From: Amaranthus tricolor | Taxonomy: Eukaryota > Streptophyta > Magnoliopsida > Caryophyllales > Amaranthaceae | Direction of reading: 5' to 3' | DNA length: 64,000 nucleotides | Assembly (NCBI RefSeq): GCF_026212465.1 | Contig: NC_080058.1 | Span: 12,668,404-12,732,403, forward strand | Part shown: one piece after another, positions 1 through 11,290 of the stretch | How the letters are laid out: each line of letters starts with the position of its first letter | Position numbering within the stretch: the stretch's first letter is position 1 | Notes under the pieces: generated by a model | What the model was told of the DNA's origin: nothing | Database searches by the model: none | Seen by the model: only the letters and a program-made list of their open reading frames with translations | Program-made: the position numbers and the translations under genes

Positions 1-859
1 TTTTTTTAGTGTTAAGTTAAGGATGTTAAATAAGGGGAAATAATAAAAAATAAACAAATAAACTTAATTCTTCCTAATTCTTAGACTTACAAAAAAACTC
101 TAACGATGGTTACAAAGAATAGGTCAATTTATTTTTAATAAATATACCTAGTAATTTGTTTAAAAATAAATAATAGATTCATTTTTGCCGGATCTAAACA
201 AAAGTTGGTTTATTATTGACAATTTACCCGTTGAATAATTGCTCAGAAAGTTCGTTTTTCTTTTTTTTTTTTTTTTGCTTTTCTCTATATGAACATGTGA
301 TCTACATTTACATAGCTGCCTTTAATTGCTCTTGCTTGGTAAATTTTTTACGTTTTGATTGAAGTTTCTTAGATTGCTTTTTTTTTTTTTTTTCCTTATT
401 GATTGGATTTGTTTCTATTACTCCTATAATTTATTAAGTGTGGTGTTTCAATTGCAATTGTCTATGATTGCTTTTTATTTATTGGATGGTGAACACCTTA
501 TCGAACTTTTTATGTGTTCATAATGATGTGTAAAATGGTAGAATAATACATTAAATTATGTGCAATTTTTATTTGTTTGAATCTATTGATGACGTTTGCG
601 ATCAATGATCAATTGGAAACATGTCTTTGTTATTACAACAACAAGGTTTTCACCCTGTAGAATTACCTAGGAGGGTTAATGTTATGTTGTTGCAATGATG
701 TGAGATTCCCTTTTCCTTTGTTGAATTTCAATCTGAATTATTTGATCAATATTTGGCTTTTCAACCTGGAAATTTGTAATGATATTTTGTTCGGCTGTAT
801 GCCTTCCCTCATTTTATGTCATATAGTGCTGCAGATAATTTTAGTTGTATTTGGTTACA
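1..859 (+). promoter_or_regulatory. 5' flank and probable 5' UTR of the eRF1 gene
   Basis: This AT-rich stretch lies directly upstream of the eRF1 start codon and holds no convincing coding sequence. It has two long T tracts (about 261-276 and 378-393) and several T-rich runs, as plant introns and promoters often do. Plant eRF1 genes commonly have an intron in the 5' UTR, and a possible acceptor (GCAG, 831-834) lies 25 bases before the ATG. The exact transcription start and the splice donor cannot be fixed from sequence alone. A short open frame at 679-876 overlaps the true start out of frame and is not supported. Confidence 0.4.
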
Positions 860-2182
860 ATGACTTCAAGTGGTGATGGTCAAGAATCTGACAAGAACAT
901 TGAGATATGGAAGGTCAAGAAGCTGATTAAAGGATTGGAAGCTGCGAGAGGAAATGGTACCAGCATGATATCGTTGATCATTACTCCTCGCGATCAAATA
1001 TCCCGAGTGACTAAAATGCTTGGTGATGAATTTGGGACTGCATCCAATATTAAAAGCAGGGTTAACCGTCAATCTGTCCTTGGTGCAATCACATCTGCTC
1101 AGCAAAGGTTGAAACTTTATAACAGGGTTCCTCCCAATGGACTTGTTTTGTACACTGGGACAATTATTACTGAAGATGGGAAGGAAAAGAAAGTTACTAT
1201 AGATTTTGAACCTTTTAAGCCCATTAACGCTTCTCTTTACCTTTGTGATAATAAATTTCACACTGAAGCTCTCAATGAACTGCTAGAAGCTGATGACAAA
1301 TTTGGCTTTATTGTGATGGATGGAAATGGAACTCTTTTTGGGACTCTTAGTGGGAACACTAGGGAAGTGCTTCACAAATTTAGTGTCGACTTGCCTAAGA
1401 AACATGGAAGAGGTGGTCAATCAGCACTGCGATTTGCTCGTCTCCGTATGGAAAAGCGCCACAACTATGTGAGGAAGACAGCAGAACTTGCGACACAGTT
1501 CTTCATTAATCCGCAAACCAGCCAGCCCAATGTCTCTGGGCTTATTCTTGCTGGTTCTGCAGATTTTAAGACAGAGTTAAGTCAATCAGACATGTTTGAT
1601 CCTCGCCTTCAGGCAATTATACTGAATGTAGTGGATGTCTCCTATGGTGGGGAAAGTGGTTTCAATCAAGCTATCGAGCTATCTGCTGAAATCCTCGCAA
1701 ATGTGAAGTTCATCCAAGAGAAGAAGTTGATTGGCAAGTATTTTGAGGAAATTAGTCAGGATACGGGGAAGTATGTTTTTGGAGTGGACGATACATTGAA
1801 AGCTTTAGAGATGGGTGCTGTGGAAACATTGATTGTGTGGGAGAATTTGGATATTAATAGGTTTGTGCTGAAAAATAGTGCTACTGGGGAGATCGTTGTT
1901 AAGCACTTTAACAAGGAGCAGGAAGCAAATCAGAGCAACTTCCGGGACTCGGCCACTGGAGCAGATTTAGAGGTTCAGGAGCAGATGCTACTGTTGGAGT
2001 GGTTTGCTAATGAATATAAAAACTTTGGTTGCTCCCTTCAATTTGTGACCAACAAATCACAAGAAGGGTCGCAGTTCTGTCGTGGCTTTGGTGGGATTGG
2101 TGGAATCCTTCGTTACCAGTTGGACATGCGATCATTTGATGACTACTCTGATGATGCTGAAGACTTTGAGGATTCTGACTAG
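860..2182 (+). CDS. ERF1: eukaryotic peptide chain release factor subunit 1 (eRF1)
   Basis: eRF1 recognises all three stop codons in the ribosomal A site and, with the GTPase eRF3, triggers peptide release in the cytosol. The uninterrupted 440-aa frame has the family's hallmarks in order: N-domain with GTS (about 33-35), TASNIKS (60-66) and YLCDNKF (127-133) for stop-codon reading, the catalytic GGQ (185-187) in the middle domain followed by the strongly conserved [14 protein letters not shown] stretch, and the C-terminal eRF3-binding domain ending in an acidic tail. Length matches the usual 435-440 aa. The ATG at 860 is chosen because MTSSGDGQ aligns with plant eRF1 N-termini; the open frame extends 15 bases upstream only by a TTG. 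A coding region without introns is normal for plant eRF1. Odd points are Thr42 where relatives usually have Pro (IIPP or IMPP), and the leaky stop context described separately. The gene looks functional. Confidence 0.97.
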   Translation: MTSSGDGQESDKNIEIWKVKKLIKGLEAARGNGTSMISLIITPRDQISRVTKMLGDEFGTASNIKSRVNRQSVLGAITSAQQRLKLYNRVPPNGLVLYTGTIITEDGKEKKVTIDFEPFKPINASLYLCDNKFHTEALNELLEADDKFGFIVMDGNGTLFGTLSGNTREVLHKFSVDLPKKHGRGGQSALRFARLRMEKRHNYVRKTAELATQFFINPQTSQPNVSGLILAGSADFKTELSQSDMFDPRLQAIILNVVDVSYGGESGFNQAIELSAEILANVKFIQEKKLIGKYFEEISQDTGKYVFGVDDTLKALEMGAVETLIVWENLDINRFVLKNSATGEIVVKHFNKEQEANQSNFRDSATGADLEVQEQMLLLEWFANEYKNFGCSLQFVTNKSQEGSQFCRGFGGIGGILRYQLDMRSFDDYSDDAEDFEDSD

Positions 2183-2188
2183 CAATTA
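2180..2188 (+). promoter_or_regulatory. TMV-type leaky stop codon context of eRF1
   Basis: The stop of the eRF1 frame is TAG followed at once by CAA TTA. This is an exact match to the tobamovirus-type readthrough signature UAG-CAR-YYA, one of the best-characterised leaky contexts in plants. It is directly visible in the sequence. That it lowers termination here, and so couples eRF1 output to eRF1 activity, is inference supported by published work on an autoregulatory readthrough and nonsense-mediated-decay circuit in plant eRF1 genes. Confidence 0.85.
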
Positions 2189-2341
2189 GCCTCCATTTAT
2201 CAAGTGCTGGTGCTGGGGAAGGGATGCAACCCTTGCACTGGTGAAAGAGCTGTCGGGGTCCCTTCGGTAGCTGCTGCTCAGCCTAATTGCCACATATCAA
2301 ATTTTCTTTATGAGGTTGTATTTTTATTGTCCTTGCAGTAG
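2183..2341 (+). other. Possible readthrough extension of eRF1 (52 codons)
   Basis: After the leaky TAG the same frame stays open for 52 codons (2183-2338) to a second TAG at 2339-2341. If the first stop is read through, eRF1 gains 53 residues, counting the one inserted at the TAG. The extension is Cys- and Ala-containing and ends in a hydrophobic stretch; I recognise no domain in it. It may matter only for moving ribosomes along the 3' UTR rather than as a protein module. The unspliced sequence is assumed. Confidence 0.55.
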
Positions 2342-4500
2342 CTGTTAGAACTGCTTAAGATTTTCACCTGCTGTTCTCAGTCTTTGACAAATCTGTAACA
2401 ATTTGTGCAGGATGAGATGCAAATCAGGCCTACACTGATGTCTGACTCTTGCAGTGGTGAGGGAGATTCCAAGGTCATTGTCACAGCCGCTTCTCTTCCA
2501 AAATTCCACATGTCAAATGTACTAAACAAGGTCCTAATTTTAAAGTTTTTATAGGTGCATTAGAAGTTTATTATGTGGTTCTCACCTGTGCAGTGGGTTG
2601 GGGCCTATTGGAGGACAGATGCGACCCTCATATTTGAAGGCTCTAAATGGGCCCTCCGTTTACATAAATAGAGCAGGCTAAAATGGGCTCTTAACAGGCC
2701 TTCATTATTTTTTAATTTGCTTATTAATTGGGATATATATATATATTCTACATTCGTGTTATTGTCTGTCGGAATTTTGATGAACCCTTGGATTGAGATT
2801 ATTGTTTGTCTTAAGTAGTTTTTTTGAGTTTGGATATTACTTTTTCAAATTAGGAGTATACATTATCAAATAGAAAAAAAAGTGAAGTGTTTTTTTTTTT
2901 ATAGGGATACAATATCAAATAGAAAATTGTGGATATTACTCCACTTTTTTTCCTATTTAGTAATTAATAATTTATACTTGCATAAAATTATCTGAATTCT
3001 CATTGTATCTTCATATGAAAACTTTTTCCTTTTTCTTTGTTTGCTGTAAGTTGTACACTATTCCACTTCACTTTTTTTCATTTTGTTAATATTTTGAGTT
3101 CTCTGCCCAAGAGAACACTGAATAATGCTGATGATAGTTATATTAGAATCTGCGGTACATCTCAACCCAATGAGTAAATTTGTAAGAAATCCCAGATCAT
3201 CTTGAAAATGATTTAGGAATTATTTCATAATCTATGACAATCTAGTGGTGAATTTGAGCTTTTTGGCATCTAATACGCTTACAATAATTTGTGCCAGGTG
3301 GAGATGCTGGTGATGCTTAATGCGAAGAACACGTGTGATCCCTGCACTTGTAAACAAGGTGTGATAGTTTGTCAGCTGCTGCTCAGTTGTGTGTGCATAT
3401 AATTACCTATTGATTGAACTGATTTAGATGATCAGGGTTACTTCATCCTTCTTTAGAACCTTGAGCCATCAAATCAAAGCCTTCCTGACTTGGGCTTCGT
3501 TGTTCGACGCAACTTAAATATTCAGATTTGTTTATAATCACTTACTAGATCATGAATTTTAATGAGATTGATGTATCTATCTTTTTTTGCCGGTTCATTT
3601 GATATTCTTCTCCTATTGTCTGGCTGAGCTCTTGATACCCTTCGTACATTCTCGATCAGTTACATCATGCGTCCTATTTTAAAAGTCAAAAATGATTTCA
3701 ATGTAGTAGGGTTGATCCTAAATTTAGATGGAGAAATAATTGTAGCTGCTGTTGTGAAAACCCTCCCTAAAATGTCGAGAACTGCAAGTGTGGGGAGAGA
3801 GAAGACAGGGGGGTTGAATTGACTGAATCGAGAAGAATTTGACCATCTGAGCTAGATACTATAAATTGTCCGTGTATCAAATGCATTTAGTATCGTACAT
3901 CTAACAGTTGAGATTTCGTGTATTCGATATTAGTTGATTTCCAACTTACCCTTTCTCTCGTCTCTCTCGGTTTAAATACTACATAGCTTACGAACAAGTT
4001 GTTCCACTTGCAGATGTCTATGACACCTATATGTTTTCAATGTGTAACGGAAACCTTGCGTGGAACTTCTGCTATTGAGGAGCAGAACATCATCTCTTAT
4101 GTACCTGTAATTCATCCAAGGTTTGCTATGAAAACCTGTCTGATTTTATTATGTTTAATTATATGTTACTACTGACTTTTTTTTTTATCAATATAACGAG
4201 CTTAATGTTTCTTTCTTTATGTATTAGGTAGGAGAACCAAATCAACTTGTGCACTACGAGCTTTTGCCTAGCTCTTTCGTATAATGTTTGCAGTTGAAAT
4301 CAGTAGACCGGTGAATCGGTATGCTGTTGGTTAAAGAAGTTGGTTTGGCTCTTGCGAGTTTCGACACGTTATGTTAGTTTCCTCTCGTGAAATTTGAACA
4401 TCTGTATGAAGTTGGTTTATCATATTTGAGGTGATACCTCTCGACGTTTTAGTTCGATGAATGTTTGCATGTGTCTTGAATAAAGTCGAGTCTAGACTCC
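2342..4500 (+). other. Probable long, intron-containing 3' UTR of eRF1
   Basis: No coding frame is present. Three AAG|GT donors (2531, 3359, 4121) each have a following pyrimidine-rich acceptor: GTGCCAG ending at 3297, CACTTGCAG ending at 4013, and TATTAG ending at 4227. They outline candidate introns 2531-3297, 3359-4013 and 4121-4227, all downstream of the stop. Further acceptor-like sites (TTGCAG 2338, GTGCAG 2410, TTGCAG 2455) suggest alternative use. Short segments of the candidate exons resemble one another (GATGC, CCTTGCACT or CCTGCACTTG, CAGCTGCTGCTCAG), as if by old local duplication. Introns downstream of a stop normally make a transcript a target of nonsense-mediated decay. This is a prediction; transcript data are needed for boundaries. 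Confidence 0.45.
4479..4484 (+). promoter_or_regulatory. Candidate poly(A) signal of the eRF1 transcript
   Basis: A canonical AATAAA lies downstream of the last candidate 3' UTR exon. A T-rich stretch with TTGTGTTGTGTT follows within 45 bases, as plant poly(A) regions often have. Plant signals are loose, so this is only a plausible end. Confidence 0.35.
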
Positions 4501-5429
4501 GGCCTTGAACATTTGTGTTGTGTTAGGCTTTTTTAGTAACTCGGCTCTTATGTTGCATTTTATTTGGTTTTATCCCATGGATTTTCTTCTACTCCTTGTT
4601 GCCGAATATCTTACAAATTTACGCAAGAGTTAGAATGTTATCATAGGAATTAAAGGCAAAAAAGAAGGAAAGATAAAAGCTGATGTTGGCTTACTTGAAG
4701 AAGGGAATAAAAAGAAAATAAGAGGAAAAAAAAAAAATCGTATAGAGGATGATAAATAGTATTTTTCTTTTTATTTTCTTACGTCTGATTATATTTTGTT
4801 ATATTAACAAAATCAAAGTATGTAGTTCCTTCATTTTGAACCTTTTTTGATATTCAAAATAAAATAATATTTTTTAAGTTTTAGCTATTAAATATGAAAT
4901 TATAAATGAAGAATTTGAAAATGACAATGTATAAAAAGTTATTTTTAATAAGTTTGTGGATTCAACTTTGAGTTTTTTGATTTATCAAACACTAAATTAG
5001 ATTCAATTTTACTTTTTGAAATGAAATTATTGTTACTAAATATAGCGTATAGAAATTATATTTCCTTCAAATTTCTCATCTTTTTTTCGTATCTAATTTC
5101 CTCAATTTAGACTAATGCTACTTAAGACACAATCACTTAGAGCTAATAAGAATTTAACGGAAAATGCTGGATGCTATCATATGAAAAAAATCTTGCAGAA
5201 GTGTAACCACTAGCGTTTTTTGAAAGTTCGATTTTATCATGTGGAATCTCCATTAAATTTATGATAAATATTATAAGGGTTAAATAATAACTATTGAAAT
5301 GACTTCAAATGGAATATCCTCATTAAGAATGCCATTGGAGGGAAAAATTAGCTTCAAATACGATAAAAGATGAATACATCTTATAATTTTTAAGATTCGG
5401 AGATATAAACTTTTACGGTTTAAGGTTGT
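4501..5429. other. AT-rich intergenic sequence
   Basis: No gene, RNA or clear repeat is recognised here. The sequence is AT-rich with A-runs near 4720-4735. It may include a decayed 5' part of the copia element that follows, but nothing aligns convincingly. Confidence 0.5.
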
Positions 5430-7960
5430 TGAAACAAACAAATGTTGATTTACTTACCTTCAATAAACAATGAAAGAAAAATATGCGTGGGTTACATATA
5501 TGAAAAATGCATATCATTTCCAACATCATCTTGCAGGGCAAAGACTCTTATAAAACTGGTACATATAGATATGGAAGACCTTGCCAAGAATTTGTCTCTT
5601 GATAGAAAAAGATATTTTCAAGTATTCATAGATGACTAATCTCGCATGATGTAGGAACATTTGTTAGAGAAAAGTCAGAAAAATTTTCCCACTTCATATC
5701 ATTTAAAGCCCTCACAAAAAATCAAAGTGAGCATTTTATTTATGTCCTTAGTTTTGAACGTGGGGGAGTGTTAACAAGCAAAGGAATCAACAACTTATGT
5801 AAGAAGCATGGCATCAGAAGAGAATTAACAGTGAGATGCACACCTAAAAAAAAGGACATGTTAAAAGGAAGAATCACACTATAGCAATGATAGCTTACAA
5901 CATGATGCAGTGTAAGCATGTGCCCAAGCGATTTTGGGACATCGCTATTTACGTGGTATTATATATCCTCACTAGATCTCCCACGAAAGTAGTTAAGGGT
6001 ATGACACCCTATGAAGAGAAAAAGCCGAGAGTGGAGAACCTCAAAGTGTTTAGGTGAGTATCATATGCCCACATCTCAAAGGAGAATCGAGAAAAACTTG
6101 ATGAAAAAGGAGAAATATGTATATTTGTTGCATATAGTAATGAAACTAAAGATTATCGCCTTTATGTGCTCGAATCCAATGAATTGATCATCTCAAGAGA
6201 TGTGATTTTCATCAAGGTGGCTAAATAGACTTGTAAAGAAAAGAAATTGAAGCTCGAAAAAGAGATACTCTTTCAATAGATGGAGATACAGGTTATGGTG
6301 TAGACTCATCAACAAGCCCATCGTCTCCAAGTTAGAGTACACCAGTAACTCCAAAAATCCCGAGTACAACCATAAGCACAAGGACTCGAACACCTAAAAA
6401 AACAACCACGGTAAATCTGAAGATCAACGCGAGTCTACATCCACCAACATGGTTAAACGATTATTAGTGTGATCACCCCCTGATGGTTCTCTTAACCGGT
6501 GAACCATAAACCTGTCAAGAAGGAGCACTTGATGAAATAAGATTGAAGCTATGGATAATGAAATCAAGATGATTGCGAAAAATCATATTGGGAGCTCGTT
6601 CATAAGCCTGAATATTAAGAAGTCATCGATCTTAAATGGGTCTACAAGGTGAAGCGCAAAGAAGACGACACCAATAACAAGTACAAGACAATCTCATGGA
6701 AAAATGATACACATCAATCATGCATCAACTTCAACAAATTAAACATATACAATAGTAGTTTGTATGGAGACAATAAGATTGTCTTGTTAATCGTAGCACA
6801 ATGCAACTTACCAATCTTTTAGCTCGACGTCAAATTAGCATTCCTCAATTGAGAACTTGAAGAAGTACACATCGAGCAACCTCAAGGCTACCACATTGAA
6901 AGCAAAGAAGACAAAGTGTATTGCCTTCGAAAAGAACTCTATGGACTCAAGCAAGCACGAAGAGCATGAAACATCAACATTAATGGTTATCTTTTCCAAC
7001 ATGGCTTCAACAAAAGTCCTAGTGAATCATCAATATACAATGCATCAAAGTGCAAGGTAATGAATTTTCATCGTATGTGTATTTAGGCACATATCCAAGG
7101 ATGATCAAAGAAGTATAAGATGACAAACTCAAGAGCAATGAAGCACTTCCTTGGCATACAACTCAAATAAAGCTCGAGAGGAGTATTAGTAATATAAGCG
7201 AAATGTCCATAAGATTTACTCGAGAAGCTCAGTATGAGTTAATGCAAATCATTGACTACACCAAAGGCAATCAATGAGAATTTATAAAGGAATGAATGCA
7301 AGTCGAAAGTTGACTAGAGCAATGTACCGATGCTGAGTTAGTTCCCTTATCCATCTTAAACACACCAAACTGGACATAGTGAACACAAAATGCATTGTGT
7401 TCATGTTCATGACTGAGCCAATAAAGAATAATCTAGTAGCAACTAAGAGGGTTCTTAGTTACATCAAGGGAATGAAGAGCTATGAAATCATGTACGAGGT
7501 AGAAGATGATTACAAGCTTACGTGATATACATCATATAGTGATTAGGTTGGAAGTGTGGATGATAAAAGAAGCACAAGCGAGCACATGTTCCAGTTAGGA
7601 TGAAAGGCATCTCATGCTCATCCATGAAACAGGCTACAAATGCATTGTCATCGGCAGAAGTTGAGTTCATTGCAGCACTAAGTGCAGTATGTAAGACAAT
7701 ATAGCTCAGAAGGATATTCACAGATCTTTAACAAAAGCAAGAAGACCCAACAATCATATTCTACGAAACGAAAAACCTTGTTTTCATAGTAGGTCAAAAC
7801 TTCATTAAATTATGACATCACTTCATTCATGAGATGGTCGATGAAAAATAGATTGAGTTATAATTTTACAAGATGGGGAAGCAGCTCGCAGACATTTTCA
7901 CAAAAGTACTTTTGATTAAATAATTTATAAAAATTTCTTATCAAAATATCTAAATATGAC
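5430..7960 (+). mobile_element. Degenerate Ty1/copia pol remnant
   Basis: A decayed copia polyprotein can be followed in fragments through many stops and frame changes. The integrase start is at 5442-5639 (LVHIDM and YFQVFIDD), with a later GIRRELTVRCTP block near 5815-5850. An integrase C-terminal block follows at about 5950-6220 (SPTKVVKGMTPYE, LKVFR, ELIISRDVIF). A reverse-transcriptase piece at about 6880-7060 reads GYHIESKEDKVYCLRKELYG then LKQARRA. RNase H pieces run from about 7530 to 7915 (GSVDDKRST, then LADIFTKV at the end). No LTRs, primer site or target duplications were found. The order of domains is the copia order (integrase before RT). It is an old, inactive fragment and differs from the young copia copies at 45 and 60 kb. 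Confidence 0.88.
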
Positions 7961-8208
7961 AACTTCCTAAACTACCTAAAATTATCTTGATTTGTTTAGA
8001 AAAATAAATAACTAGAATTCTAGTTAAAAATTTAACAAACATAGTCTTGTAATTATAATGCAATCATCAAGTTAATAACAAGAAAAACATTCCCACTAAT
8101 TCGTCTCTTACAAAATTTTCTCTATCTCCTCTCTACTATCCTATTAATATAGAAAAAACCACTATGATTGTTAACAGTTTTCGGTAAAAATAATAAATAA
8201 AAAAATAG
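7961..8208. other. AT-rich spacer
   Basis: This short AT-rich stretch lies between the dead copia fragment and the next LTR. No feature is recognised. Confidence 0.4.
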
Positions 8209-8795
8209 TGTTATAATGTTAGCTGCTTTTAGGAATTGTTTCGGTCATGAAACGAGGAAGTGCAAAAGACACTTAAAATACCTGGAGATAGGTGTAATCG
8301 GGTACAACCATCAATATGCTGAAAATGTTTATGATCCTTCCGCTGATGAGACCTCAAATCTTGCAATACAACGTTAGCCTTGTTCGGGGGATGATTTCCC
8401 GGAAAACCCCTCCGACGCTCAAGTCAGATCGGGAGACAGAAAGTAATGAATATATGATAATGAATGAATACAAGATTAACGGATTGTAGGATGAGTTCAG
8501 AATAATTGAAGGAATATTTGGTTTAGTATAGATTGTACGTAGGAGGGTGAATATTTGTTGTGGTGTAACGATAGCAATATAAAAGCTTAGTCCCATGCAA
8601 ATGATGTACGCGACATGTATTTATAAGGGTAGAATGGAGGTTGGATGGTGAATTAATGTGGGAATCATGGGTATGATGGGTGAGTGGTAGGTTATGATGA
8701 GCAGTGGGTAGTTATTTTAAGAAGTTATTGAACCAAGTTGGGTGGTTAGGGTTTGACTAAATAAATTACGGGTTTATTTATTCGACCCCATAACA
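8209..8795 (-). repeat. LTR (587 bp), probably the 3' LTR of a minus-strand Ty3/gypsy-type element
   Basis: The block begins TGTTATAATG and ends CCCCATAACA, so it has 6-bp inverted ends TGTTAT/ATAACA of the TG...CA kind. Its last 160 bases recur at 11889-12062. On the minus strand the sequence just before the LTR is the purine-rich GTGGGGCTAA, which fits a polypurine tract and makes this the 3' LTR of an element reading right to left. Minus-strand open frames of 74-92 codons around 8354-9166 run through LTR and repeats and are not genes. Confidence 0.65.
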
Positions 8796-9014
8796 TTAGC
8801 CCCACGCATGAAGAGCGATAGATGAGGGAATTTAATGTAGCGAGGGTATCAGTCTTTATACGGAAAAAATCATACCTGTGATGCAGATCAAATAAATATT
8901 CGGAAGAAACCATGCAATAAGGTTCGAATAAGGTAAACTTCGAATTCTTGCCTCGATGGGCCCATGATGGTGGAAGCCCCATGAATTATAAATATTTGGC
9001 CTTTGGGCCACTTT

Positions 9015-9100
9015 TGATGATTCGACTTTAGAGCCTGATATGATGATTCGGCATTTGAGCCTGATATGATGATTCGACATTTAAGGTTGATATGACGATA
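9015..9100. repeat. 26-bp tandem repeat, about 3 copies
   Basis: The motif TGATGATTCG recurs at 9015, 9041 and 9067, with a degenerate copy at 9093, giving a 26-bp period. Units also share a GAGCCTGATA or related tail. Confidence 0.85.
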
Positions 9101-9124
9101 TGGCCTGGCAGTCAAACACCTGTG

Positions 9125-9487
9125 ACTTAGATAAGAAATCATACTAGATGAATCCTTCGAAAGCATTGATGAATATTCGGATCAGACATAAGTCTGCATT
9201 TAAGGAATATTTGGATCGGACATAGGTCCGCATTGCCCAACCATCAATCACCCGGGACTTAGATAAGGAATCATACTAGGTGAATCCTTCGAAAGAATTG
9301 ATGAATATTTTGATCGGGTGTCAATCATCCGGGACTTAGATAAGGAATCATACTAGGTGAATCCTTCGAAAACATTGATGAATATTTTGATCGGGTGTCA
9401 ATCATTCGGGACTTAGATAAGGAATCATACTAGGTGAATCCTTCGAAAACATTGATGAATATATTGATCGGACATAGGTCCGCTTAA
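9125..9487. repeat. 77-bp tandem repeat, 3 copies plus one diverged leading copy
   Basis: Units start with ACTTAGATAAG and continue through GAATCCTTCGAAA to TTGATGAATAT. Starts are at 9257, 9334 and 9411 (exact 77-bp spacing), with an earlier diverged unit at 9125 separated by 132 bp. Confidence 0.9.
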
Positions 9488-9690
9488 TAAGTGATCGAGT
9501 TATCAAGCTAGGTGATACTCGCTATGAATACATTGACAAATAACGCCCAAAATCACTCGTTTTGGGGCTTAATAAGAGTCCAAGTTACCAAGCTAGGTGA
9601 CACTCGCAAGGATTTCACTTTCAAACTAGGTGAAAGTTTGATAATTAAGATAAATACTTTGAAAATATCGTCCAAAATCAATCATTTTGG

Positions 9691-9905
9691 GACTTCAATA
9701 ATAATATGACTTTCAAACTAGGTGAAAGCTTAGATGATTCCATAATATGACGAATAATGCCCACATGTTGGGACTTTAATAATAATATGACTTCAAACTA
9801 GTTGAAAGCTCAGATGATTCCATAATGTGACAAATAACGCCCACGTGTTAGAACTTCAATAATAATATGATTTTCAAACTAGGTGAAAGCTCAGATGACT
9901 TTATA
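9691..9905. repeat. About 80-bp tandem repeat, nearly 3 copies
   Basis: Units start GACTTCAATAATAATATGA or close variants at 9691, 9772 and 9852 and contain CAAACTAGGTGAAAGCT. A related CTAGGTGA(T/C)ACTCGC motif lies just upstream near 9512 and 9595, so this family probably extends further in decayed form. Confidence 0.85.
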
Positions 9906-10257
9906 CACTCATCATTAAAAACCACATATAAGTAAGACCCAATATATTAAGAATAATAATGGTGAAGTATTGAATTTCCACGCATAAATAATAAATAATT
10001 CTTTTAATAGGTGTCAATATCATACTTGATCACTTTCCATATCGACCCATGAATACAACAAATACGGAACACCCGATATACGTTGATGAATAAAAGTAAG
10101 AATAACCATATGATCATCATTAGATTAATACAATATATTCTTCACTTGGCAATACTAGTCAAAAGATTTGCATCCTTTATGTAGCATTTCATTAGAAGGT
10201 GATGATGATGATTTTTCTCCATGTATCGAGTCACCTCAGATTGTTCTTTCACGGGTG

Positions 10258-10392
10258 AATGGTTTGAACCACCGTCGGATTATACCCGGATCCAGCCAAT
10301 ACAGTCAATGTAGGTCGTTTTCCAGGGATCTAATGTAGATAGTTTGAACCACCGTCAGATCATACCCGAATCCAACCAATACATTGAATTGG
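10258..10392. repeat. About 76-bp tandem pair
   Basis: The stretch TTTGAACCACCGTC with ATACCCG, ATCCA and CCAATACA recurs twice about 76 bp apart, with small differences. Confidence 0.75.
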
Positions 10393-10421
10393 GCAATATT
10401 TGGAGTAATTTTTTCGACGGA

Positions 10422-11290
10422 AAGCACTTGGTTGCAGCTAGTTTGAAAATGTTCTACGGATCATTTAATCCTCTAGATAGTGCATCAAACCGAACTTCAA
10501 CATTGGGACTAAAGTTTTTAGTCATTTGAAGTTGGTTTTAAAATATTCGACGGATCTAATAACCCATTAGAAGGTGAATCAAACCGAACTTGGGTTCGAC
10601 TTTATAATAATACATCATGACAATTACTCAACTGGGTCTTCGATGATTCGGTCATAGCATAACTCAGCTACTCTCAATACTCAGACAATTTTGCGAAATT
10701 ATTGAAGGCCCTTGGGGGGTCCGAGTATTTAATATTTGGGACAAATTGATGATACAGCAAAAGACAAAACTTGTATAATAACCTTAGACAAGAGAATCCG
10801 GCTATTCGATGGTACAGAATGACTAATCACATCCGAATCGCTTATGATATATAGCTTATTAATTAGACGGTCACATAGCTGGAGTTGACAAAAAATGGTG
10901 AAATTAAAGAGCTGCATTAAATATATCACATAATTAGACGGTCACACACGAGTGGGAACCTTCTTTTCCTCATAGCAAAATGATCTTCAAATCAAATCTT
11001 CATCATTAACAAATAATTTCAGAATCCTCAAAAATAATGGGTGCCGAGAAAAATTCAGGAAATATTCACATACGACACAGTAAAGATAAGATGATGGTCC
11101 TTTAGACCGAAACCACTTAGTTGAAGCTAGTTTGGAAACTATCTATGGGTCATCTAATCCTTTAGAATGTGCATCAAACCGAACTTCAACATTAAGACTG
11201 GAATTTTTAGTCAATTGAAGTTGGTTTGGAAACTGTCTACGGATCTAATAACCCTTTAGAAGGTGCATCAAACCGAACTCAACATTGAAA
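10422..11290. repeat. Duplicated 180-190 bp block, two copies about 690 bp apart
   Basis: The block at about 10422-10610 recurs at about 11108-11287 with scattered substitutions. Shared landmarks are CTAGTTTG, GCATCAAACCGAAC(TTCAACATT), TTTTTAGTCA and GGATCTAATAACCC. Each block is itself two diverged halves of roughly 95 bp, since GAAGGTG(A/C)ATCAAACCGAAC repeats inside it. Confidence 0.8.

Noticed and set aside
866..1261. 131-codon frame on the minus strand
   Set aside because: It lies wholly antisense to the well-supported eRF1 coding region and has no family resemblance.
8354..9166. Four overlapping minus-strand frames
   Set aside because: They run through an LTR and tandem repeats in different frames; no motif is seen.
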